Assembly (NCBI RefSeq): GCF_938045205.1
Contig: NZ_CALIMY010000052.1
Coordinates: 1 to 9,619, forward strand
Length of the DNA stretch: 9,619 bases
Reading direction: 5' to 3'
Source: an uncultured Campylobacter sp.
GTDB taxonomy: Bacteria > Campylobacterota > Campylobacteria > Campylobacterales > Campylobacteraceae
This document shows, piece after piece, positions 1-6,800 of this stretch. The notes beneath the pieces were generated by a model. It saw nothing but the letters and a program-made list of their open reading frames with translations, had not been told where the DNA came from and did no database searches. Every line of letters begins with the position of its first letter. Position 1 is the stretch's first letter. The translations under genes and the position numbers were made by a program.

Positions 1-1
1 A

Positions 2-439
2 TGCCGTATGATCGAGGCCAAAGTCGTAGCCAACAACGGACTGATCGCGCTAGAAAATTTGATCGCAAACATTAAAAGCGGCGACACTGAAACCTGCGCA
101 AAATATGTAATCGATAACTCCAAAGAGTACAAAGGTCGCTATATCGGTCATGTGCCGCGCGGCGCACTTAGCCACTGGTGCAGGATCGAAAAGGGCGTCA
201 TCAAAAACTGGCAGGCGGTCGTGCCATCTACTTGGAACGCCACACCGAAGGATAAAGACGGTGCTATGGGCGCTTACGAATCCTGCTTGATCGGACTTAA
301 GCTTGCCGATCTTTCCAAGCCACTAGAGATTATCCGCCGCATCCATTCATTCGATCCTTGTATCGCCTGCGCCGTGCACGTAATGGACGCTAAAGGGGCG
401 GAGCTTGGCTGCTATAGGGTAGATCCCAGCAAAGGATAA
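2..439 (+). CDS. hydB: [NiFe]-hydrogenase large subunit, C-terminal part (5' truncated by window)
   Basis: This is the last 145 codons of the catalytic subunit of a membrane-bound, periplasm-facing H2-uptake hydrogenase; the reading frame is open to the window edge. The diagnostic C-terminal metal motif is DPCIACAVH, with Asp at 353-355, the two Cys codons at 359-361 and 368-370, and His at 377-379. In this family those Cys residues bind the Ni-Fe site, and the maturation protease cuts after the His, which here would release a 19-residue tail (VMDAKG...DPSKG). The earlier segment with PSTWNATP and the GAYESCLIG block is also typical of the large subunit. The stop is 3 nt before hydC, and the AAAGGA in its last codons (431-436) serves as the hydC ribosome site. 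The usual partner hydA (small subunit, Tat signal) would lie upstream of the window. No insertions or odd residues are seen. Confidence 0.97.
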   Translation, partial: CRMIEAKVVANNGLIALENLIANIKSGDTETCAKYVIDNSKEYKGRYIGHVPRGALSHWCRIEKGVIKNWQAVVPSTWNATPKDKDGAMGAYESCLIGLKLADLSKPLEIIRRIHSFDPCIACAVHVMDAKGAELGCYRVDPSKG

Positions 440-442
440 ACG

Positions 443-1117
443 ATGAAAAAAAGATTTGCGGAATACGAGTTCTCAATCGGTCTTAGGATCACGCACTGGC
501 TGCGTGCGCTTTGCATTACGATTTTGGTGATCACCGGATATTACATCGCCTTTGTTTTCACCGCGCCCGAGGTGAGTCCAGAGCCGGTGCTTTTTATGCA
601 GGCTAAATTTAGATTCGTGCATCTGATCTTCGGCTTTGCGATGATCGGCGCGGCGATCTTTAAAACTTATCTTTTCTTCTTCGATAAAAAGAGCAGAAAA
701 GAGCTTTTAAGCATCAAGGATTTTTTTAGCCCGCGCGTCTGGATAGCTCAGATCAAATACTATATCTTTTTGGGCGAGCACCCGCATCTTCGCGGCGTTT
801 ACAACCCGCTACAGTTCATCTCCTATCTGGGCTTTTATCTAGTATTGTTCGTAATCTGCCTAACGGGTATGATATTATATGTGCACGTCTATCACGAGGG
901 GCTCGGCGGCGCGCTATATGGGCTCTTGCGCCCGCTGGAAGCGGCGATGGGCGGTCTAAGCGAAGTGCGAATGATACATCATCTTTGCATGAATATCATC
1001 ATAATCTTCGTGCCGATCCACGTCTATATGGCGGTCTTTAACGCCGTCAAGGGTAGAGACGGCGCGATGGATGCGATCGTAAGCGGTTATAAATTTAAAA
1101 AGGAAGAGCACGCTTGA
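443..1117 (+). CDS. hydC: Ni/Fe-hydrogenase b-type cytochrome subunit
   Basis: This 224-residue protein has the normal family length. It is the membrane di-heme cytochrome b that anchors the HydAB dimer and passes electrons from H2 to the quinone pool (menaquinone in this lineage). Four hydrophobic helices are visible at about residues 20-40, 57-80, 125-147 and 180-200. Candidate heme ligands are His18 (ITHW, before helix 1), His60 (FVHLIFG, helix 2), His179/His180 (MIHHL) and His193 (PIHVYM, helix 4). The loop with GEHPHLRGVYNPLQ (residues 111-124) matches the conserved loop before helix 3 in this family. The ATG is preceded by AAAGGA inside the hydB end. The stop overlaps the TTG start of hydD by 4 nt, so the two are probably translationally coupled. 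The RAATTY word is rare here, unlike in hydD and hypF. Confidence 0.96.
   Translation: MKKRFAEYEFSIGLRITHWLRALCITILVITGYYIAFVFTAPEVSPEPVLFMQAKFRFVHLIFGFAMIGAAIFKTYLFFFDKKSRKELLSIKDFFSPRVWIAQIKYYIFLGEHPHLRGVYNPLQFISYLGFYLVLFVICLTGMILYVHVYHEGLGGALYGLLRPLEAAMGGLSEVRMIHHLCMNIIIIFVPIHVYMAVFNAVKGRDGAMDAIVSGYKFKKEEHA
1099..1106 (+). promoter_or_regulatory. Ribosome binding site supporting the TTG start of hydD
   Basis: AAAGGAAG lies in the last codons of hydC, about 7 nt before TTG at 1114. It supports that TTG as the start: it places the MRVLVLGIGN strand at the very N-terminus, as in HybD/HyaD proteases, and no in-frame ATG fits the fold. Confidence 0.7.
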
Positions 1118-1965
1118 GAGTGCTGGTACTGGGTATCGGCAACGTCATCTACGCGGACGAGGGCATAGGTGTGCACTTCGTCCGCGCGCTCGCGCAGAAC
1201 TATAAATTTTATCCTAAAGCCGCCGCAAGAAATTCTATGGTGGGCGAGGATTTCGCGGCGCAGAATTTTATGCAAAATTCCGCCCAAGTCTCTGCGATAC
1301 AAAATTCTACCTCGCAAAATTCTGCAAATGAAAATTCTATCTCCGAGCAAAATTTCGCAGCAGTAAATTTAGACCGAAATTCTACTTCAGAACATTCCGC
1401 AAAGCAGAATTCCGCCTCAAATTTTACTTCGCAGAATTCCGTTATAAATTCCGCAGCGCAAAGCTCTATCAATTCGGACTTTGTCGCCGTAAATTCAGCC
1501 GCGCCGAGCAGTAGCGCGGATCAGATCCGATTTATCGACGGCGGGACTCTGGCTAGCTTTTTGATGCCTACGATAGCGGAATTTGATGAAATTTTGCTCG
1601 TAGATTGCATAGACGCGGACGGCGCAAAGGGCGGCGAGGTGTATTTTTTCGACTACGACGCGATGCCTAAGCAGATCAGCTGGAGCGGTTCGGCACACGA
1701 GGTCGAAATGCTTCAAACCCTGCAGATGATGGATCTTTGCGGTGATCTGCCTCACGTTAAAATTCTAGCTGTCGTACCGCGGCGCATCGAGGAGGCGAGC
1801 TTTAAGCTAAGCTCCGTGATATTAGAGTCCTCAAAAATCATGGAAAAAACGGCGCTTAAGCACCTATCGGATCTTGGCTTCGCGCATGAAAAAATCGCCG
1901 ATCTTAGCGCCCAAGACATCGCGGATCGATTTGCAAAAAGGGGGCGAGATGATAGTAGCATATGA
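1114..1965 (+). CDS. hydD: Hydrogenase maturation protease (HybD/HyaD family) with a low-complexity insert
   Basis: This is the endopeptidase that removes the HydB C-terminal tail after nickel insertion (family M52). The N-terminal GIGNVIYADEGIGVHFV block carries Glu16, Asp164 sits in LLVDCID, and His195 sits in GSAHEVEM. By alignment with E. coli HybD these correspond to the metal-binding Glu16, Asp62 and His93, so the active site appears complete. The protein has 283 residues, whereas relatives have about 160-180. The excess is a low-complexity block at residues 36-135, between helix 1 (ending NYKFYPK) and the strand DQIRFIDGGT; removing it leaves about 183 residues. The start is TTG, overlapping the hydC stop by 4 nt, and the 3' end overlaps hydE by 17 nt. 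Identity is firm; whether the insert affects activity cannot be judged from sequence. Confidence 0.94.
   Translation: MRVLVLGIGNVIYADEGIGVHFVRALAQNYKFYPKAAARNSMVGEDFAAQNFMQNSAQVSAIQNSTSQNSANENSISEQNFAAVNLDRNSTSEHSAKQNSASNFTSQNSVINSAAQSSINSDFVAVNSAAPSSSADQIRFIDGGTLASFLMPTIAEFDEILLVDCIDADGAKGGEVYFFDYDAMPKQISWSGSAHEVEMLQTLQMMDLCGDLPHVKILAVVPRRIEEASFKLSSVILESSKIMEKTALKHLSDLGFAHEKIADLSAQDIADRFAKRGRDDSSI
1219..1518 (+). repeat. In-frame RAATTY-rich low-complexity insert in hydD
   Basis: About 100 codons rich in Asn, Ser, Ala and Gln are built from degenerate units such as QNSA, ENSI, QNFA and RNST. The DNA core AATT occurs 15 times between 1231 and 1492 (1231, 1264, 1276, 1303, 1318, 1333, 1351, 1366, 1378, 1408, 1420, 1435, 1447, 1471, 1492). 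Every spacing is a multiple of 3, and each reads AAT-TCN or AAT-TTN (Asn-Ser, Asn-Phe or Asn-Leu). Fourteen of the 15 fit RAATTY. The unit is 12-15 nt with many substitutions, so this is an old, degenerate expansion and not a fresh tandem repeat. Homologues have only a short loop here. Confidence 0.85.
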
Positions 1966-3586
1966 GTTTAACTACCTTAATGAAAACGCGCTGATAGCGC
2001 ACTTTTTGCTGTTTTATGCTCGCAAAAGCGCACTTGAGTTTTGCCTAAAAAAAGAGGCGAGCTTAATAAGCCTTTTCGTGCGCGGCGGCGAGGATGAAAT
2101 TTTAAAATTTAGCGACGAGGCGATGCCTCTGATTCCAAACTCCATATTTTTGGCAAAATCCTCCGTGCGCGTGGTGGACAAGGACAGCACCGAAGCGAAA
2201 ACGCTGAAATTTAACGGCACGTTTGAAGATGCCTCCTTGGGCGATTTAAGCAAATTTTTCGAGGATGAAATTTCAAATGCCCGTAGCGCGGCTAAATTTA
2301 ATAACTTTACCCCGCGAGTGATGAAGGAATACCTCGCTCGCGCCGAGCCGTCTCAAAACGAATTCGAAATAATAAGCGGCGCCGGCGTTCTTCATGACGG
2401 CAAATTTGAAGCGGTAAACAGGGAGAATTTTGCCCGCTTACTGGAGTTTTGCCGCATAAACTTATTTCATGCCAGGCAGGTTCAGATCGAGCGCGGTGGC
2501 GCAACTTTCACGCTCAAGGCGGATGTGGATTTTAGCGACGATTTTTTGATAGCCGCGGGAGTGGGCGCGCTGGATGGGATTTTTGCGAGCGACGAAAAGA
2601 GCAAAATTGCGCTCGCAGCCTTCGAAAAGCCGCTCATAAGCCTAAAAACCAATGCGATCTTTAGAAAAAACCACGAGGACACGCCTAAATTTTTTGACGT
2701 AAAGCTTGCGGGCGACATATTCGTGTTTGCGCTGGTGCGCGCTTTGGCAAGCGATGGGATCTATTTTTTAAGCGCAAAATGTGAAAATGCGGCGCAAAAA
2801 GATAAAATTTTTAAAGTCGCGCCGCTTCAAAACGGCTTTTTGATCGTGCAAAACGAGGATTTTTTAAGTGGCAGCGCAAGCTCTTATCTGAAAAACTCAA
2901 ACGACAAAAACTCCGCTCTTTTTGCGCTTACGTGCCGCGAGAAGGGGGTTTTGAACGACTCCAAAAAACGCGTTTTGCGCTGCTTTTTGGGCGTAGGTGC
3001 GGACGATGAGATCGCAATTTATGGCGAAAGCTCTAAAAAAATTCTGCTTAAATTTGATCTGCCGCGCAGCTTCGACGAGATTAAGGCGCAAATTTGCGCC
3101 GACGAAACGGGCGCTAAGCTGCTTGAAAATTTTAACGCCAAATTTAACGTAGATGCCGCGAAAATCGATGAAATTTTAAAAAGCGCAAACGTGGGATTTC
3201 ACAGCATCTTTAGCGTCGCCGCACAGCTTATCTGGGAGCGCGATGCGGCGTTTTTGATGGCGGCTGCGGAGGATTTTGCGGGCGGCAAAGGGGTGCGACT
3301 CGATTTTTGCACCGATGAGCGCGGCTGCGTGCAAGCGGATAAAATTTTGCGCTCAGCGATGAGCTATGCGCTCGCAGGCGCCAATGAAAAGCTGTTTGCG
3401 TTCGGATTTTTCGATAGTTTGGGCTATTTTTTAAGCGATCTGGCGGATGAGCGCAAAGAGGATTTTGACGTTTTGATCTTCGGCGGCGCGATGTTTGGCG
3501 GGCGCAAGTTCGCGGATTTAATGCTTAAGCTTTGCAAAAATTTTGACGCGAGCTTTAGCGACGAATTCGCGCTTCAAGCTCGCTAG
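1949..3586 (+). CDS. hydE: Hydrogenase accessory protein HydE, probable degenerate HypF-like protein
   Basis: This 545-residue protein occupies the place of hydE in the hydABCDE operons of Helicobacter and Wolinella. The biochemical role of HydE is not established as far as I know. The ATG at 1949 is chosen because AAGGGGG (1938-1944) precedes it and it gives a clean start (MIVAYEF). It overlaps the hydD end by 17 nt. Comparison by eye with HypF in the same window gives colinear matches. KPLISLK (227-233) resembles KPIVILK of the YrdC part. FLGVGADDEIAIYGE (346-360) resembles FLALGAELKNQFAIYKD. GFHSIFSVAAQLI (416-428) resembles GRLFDAFAAVI. The segment ending DVLIFGGAMFGG (507-518) resembles EVVLSGGVFQN. 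The HHFAH metal site, the DGTGYG loop, the zinc fingers and the acylphosphatase domain are all absent. I infer a catalytically dead HypF-derived accessory or scaffold protein. Residues 1 to about 200 match nothing I recognise. Confidence 0.82.
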   Translation: MIVAYEFNYLNENALIAHFLLFYARKSALEFCLKKEASLISLFVRGGEDEILKFSDEAMPLIPNSIFLAKSSVRVVDKDSTEAKTLKFNGTFEDASLGDLSKFFEDEISNARSAAKFNNFTPRVMKEYLARAEPSQNEFEIISGAGVLHDGKFEAVNRENFARLLEFCRINLFHARQVQIERGGATFTLKADVDFSDDFLIAAGVGALDGIFASDEKSKIALAAFEKPLISLKTNAIFRKNHEDTPKFFDVKLAGDIFVFALVRALASDGIYFLSAKCENAAQKDKIFKVAPLQNGFLIVQNEDFLSGSASSYLKNSNDKNSALFALTCREKGVLNDSKKRVLRCFLGVGADDEIAIYGESSKKILLKFDLPRSFDEIKAQICADETGAKLLENFNAKFNVDAAKIDEILKSANVGFHSIFSVAAQLIWERDAAFLMAAAEDFAGGKGVRLDFCTDERGCVQADKILRSAMSYALAGANEKLFAFGFFDSLGYFLSDLADERKEDFDVLIFGGAMFGGRKFADLMLKLCKNFDASFSDEFALQAR

Positions 3587-3597
3587 ATCGGGCATAT

Positions 3598-3861
3598 ATG
3601 CGTATTTTTGGCAAAGCTTCAAAGCCTTATTCGCAAAACAGCGAGTTGCGCGGGCATTGCGGTGCCGATAGCTGCGCCATACGGGCTAAATTTAACGCAG
3701 ATGAGATCGCGCGAAATTTTAAAAAAGCGGCAAAGGGCGCGGAAGCAAAGGATCAAATTTTATTAAATTTAGAGCATATTTTGCAGCGTCCGGAACGCTT
3801 TGTCCGCCCGGCGCAAGCGCATTTTGCTCGCAAAACAGCTCCTGCGGCGCGCAATTTATGA
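3598..3861 (+). CDS. Doubtful small ORF between hydE and hypF
   Basis: This is an 87-codon ATG frame starting 11 nt after hydE and ending 10 nt before hypF. It has no convincing ribosome site and no match to a family I know. The centre (about residues 30-65) looks like a charged amphipathic helix, with DEIARNFKKAAKG and LLNLEHIL. There are two Cys residues in HCGADSC, and the C-terminus is basic. The spacing would suit a gene in the operon, but the frame could equally be chance in the hydE-hypF gap, which shows the same AAATTT-rich composition as the non-coding DNA downstream. I see no terminator or promoter in this gap. Confidence 0.3.
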   Translation: MRIFGKASKPYSQNSELRGHCGADSCAIRAKFNADEIARNFKKAAKGAEAKDQILLNLEHILQRPERFVRPAQAHFARKTAPAARNL

Positions 3862-3871
3862 AAGCACATAC

Positions 3872-6800
3872 ATGAAAGCGGCTAAATTTGAGGTTTTCGG
3901 AGCGGTGCAGGGGGTCGGGTTTCGCCCGTTCGTCTACAAGCTCGCCGTGGATTTGGGGCTGAAAGGCGAGGTTTATAACGACGGCGAGGGCGTTAAAATC
4001 ATCGTTTGCGCAGACCTTTCCGAGCCGCAAAAAGGCTTGATTGATAAAAATTCCGCCCCTTTAAATTTAGATGAGCCAAATTCTAACGAAATTCAAGCAC
4101 AGAAAGCATCGTCATCGGCTGCTCAGTCTTTAAATTCTGCCGAGTCGGATTCTAACAAGGCCGCGAACTTATCACGAAATTTTGCAAGTTCAAATTTAAA
4201 CGAGAGTTCCTTTTCGCCACAGAGCACACCGAGCTTGCCAAATGATTTGACCGGCTCGTCGCGCGATTTAGCGAATGGTTTAGCTGGCATGCCTGATTTG
4301 ACGAGCTTGCCGTATGATTTGACGAGCGATTTGCAAGCCGTAGCGAGTGATAAACTATTGCCAGACTTGTTCGAGACCAATCTAAACGAGCAGGGCTCCA
4401 TTTTGCCCGCTTCGTCGGATCAAAATTTCATCGTGCAAAATTCGTCGCAGCAGCGCGGTATGTCTCAGAATGAATCGCCGCAAGGCTTGCAAAATATTAA
4501 GCGCGACTTGCAAGGCGCGAAGGGGGATTTGCAGGGCTTTAAACGCGATCCGCAAAGCACCGAGCAAGATCCGCGCGAAGAAGAAATTTTAAAAATTTTC
4601 GAGCGGCGCCTTCCCAGCGAAGCGCCGCCGCTTTGTCGTATCGATAAAATTATCCGCACCGATCTAAATACGCAAGATTTTACGCAGAATTTTACTGATT
4701 TTAAGATCACGCAATCTAAGGAGGGGCGTAAATTTAACCCAATTTTGCCCGATTTTGCAATCTGCGATCAGTGCAAAAAAGAGTTTTACGACCCGCAAAA
4801 TCCGCGCTTTCACTACCCATTTATCAACTGCACGGATTGCGGCCCGCGCCTTAGCATCATCGCCGCACTGCCGTATGACCGCGCAAATACCACGATGAGA
4901 ACGTTTGAGATGTGCGAGTTTTGCCGCAGCGAATACACGGACCCGCTCACGCGCCGCTATCACGCCGAGCCGATCTCCTGCCCGCACTGCGGTCCGCAGC
5001 TGTTTTTATGCGGCGTGGGCGGTAAAATTTTATCAAGCGGCGAGGAGGCGATAGCGCGCACGGCGGAGCTTTTGCGGCGTGGACAGATCGGTGCGATCAA
5101 AGGGATGGGCGGCTTTCATATCGTTTGCGATGCGACGAACGAGCGCGCGGTACGCATGCTGCGAATGCTCAAAAAACGCCCGAGCAAGCCCTTTGCGATC
5201 ATGTGTCGCGACGCAGCGCAGGCATGGCGCGCAGCTAGCTTAAGCGCAGAGGAGGAGGCACTGATAGATTGCAATGTCAAGCCGATCGTGATTTTAAAAA
5301 AGCGTGAGTTTTCTTGGCGCACAGAGGCGGGCTTTGCGGTGAATTTCGGCGCGCAAAATTTAAAGACGCAAGGCGAAAATTTTATATCGCTGAGATTTGC
5401 GAGTGAGCAAGAAGAATCGGCGCAAGGGCAGGGCTCTGCGTTACGAAATTTACGAAATTGCGCGGCGCAAAATTTTAGTACGCAAAATATTGGAGTTTGC
5501 GCAGAGCAGGGCGGGTTGCATAGTGCGCAAATTTTCAGCAAACCGGCGCGCCGTAATTTCGCCTGCGATGCGTCGGTTGCGGGCGACTCGCGGAGCGCAG
5601 AAAACGAGCTAGGACGCGCATCGAATGGGTCTGGTTCGCAGTACGCGGCTAAAAATTTAAGCCTACTGCAAGCAGAAGGCGAGCTAAAGCTGCGACATAC
5701 AGCTAATGAGTTAAATTTACAGTCCGCAGCGGATAGCCAAGACTTGCAATGCGCGGCGAAGAAGCCTGATTCTTGGCTTGCGACGAACGAGCCTATTTCG
5801 CAAAATTTGGCGAATATACAGGGCTTGCGACATGCTGAGGATAGGATGGGCTTGCAGCGCTCGGTGAGCGAGCCGAGTCCGCAACAGACGATAAATTTGC
5901 AAGGTTCATGCTCTGCGCAGGCGTGCATGGCGGACGCGCGCGGCGCCCATTCCGATAGCGAGGGCGATTTCGTGCGTTTGCCCGCAAGTTTTTCGGCGAT
6001 TTTTAGAGCAGGCGCGATTTTTATCGCTCCAAGCGTGGCGCCGAACCTTAATAAAATCGGCATTTTCCTAGCCAACACCGGCGTGCATCTGCTGCTTTTT
6101 GAATACTTTGATCGCCCGATCGTAGCCACAAGCGCCAATATCAGCGGCGAGCCCATTATTTTTAACGCCGAGGAGTTGCGCGAGAAGCTGGGCGGCGTCA
6201 TCTCGTTTTACCTGGACAATAATCGCGAAATTTTAACGCCGAGCGACGATAGTATCGCCTTTTTACCACCATTTGAAGCACAAACTTTAGCGCCTGATTC
6301 AAAAACGGCTTGCAATTCGAGCAAAATTTTCGCGTCGCTTTCAACCTGCGCCAAGACCGAAAATTCCGCGCTAAATTTAATCTTAGCGCAGAATTTTGCG
6401 GCTAATTCTGCAACCTCTCAAACCCTTATCGCGCCGCAAAATTTTAAGGAAAATTTTGCGGGCGAGCAAAATTTAGAGAACTCGCAAAGACCTTCCGATA
6501 CGGATACAAGTTACGACGCCGCAGATTTCATTTCCGAAAACAACTCCGACGCCATAAATTCGGCGCCTCAAAAAAACCAAAATGACGCAAATTCCGCCGC
6601 CGAAGCGAAACCTGTTTGCGAAACGAAATCCGTCCGCGGCGCAGGTCTAGCAAATCTCGCAAGCGCCCTAAATTCCACAAATGCTGCAAATCTCGCAGAT
6701 ACAGTAAAACCGACAAGTACCGCAAATTTGGCGAGATACACGAATTTTTTCGCCGAAGCGGACGCTTTAGATCACGCGCTGTTTTTGCGAACATCTCGCG

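Noticed and set aside
1209..1472. - strand frame with repeated Glu-Phe pairs opposite the hydD insert
   Set aside because: The Glu-Phe pattern is simply the complement of the AATT-phased Asn-Ser units. There is no independent sign of coding.
1231..1495. Regularly spaced words considered as a CRISPR-like array
   Set aside because: The units are 12-15 nt and degenerate, there are no unique spacers, and the region is translated in frame as part of HydD.
1874..1948. In-frame upstream extension of hydE
   Set aside because: It would overlap hydD by more than 90 nt and adds a stretch with no family similarity. The ATG at 1949 has a good ribosome site.
3800..3871. In-frame TTG extension of hypF
   Set aside because: The acylphosphatase fold begins right at the ATG at 3872, and the extension is a basic stretch with no ribosome site.
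5309..6007. HypF insert 2 considered as an intein
   Set aside because: There is no Cys/Ser N-terminal splice block, no terminal His-Asn, and no homing endonuclease motif; the sequence is low complexity.
5116..6201. 361-codon open frame on the - strand across HypF insert 2
   Set aside because: It is antisense to a certain gene and rich in Ser, Cys, Ala and Phe with no domain or ribosome site. It stays open because of the codon-phased low-complexity composition of the + strand.
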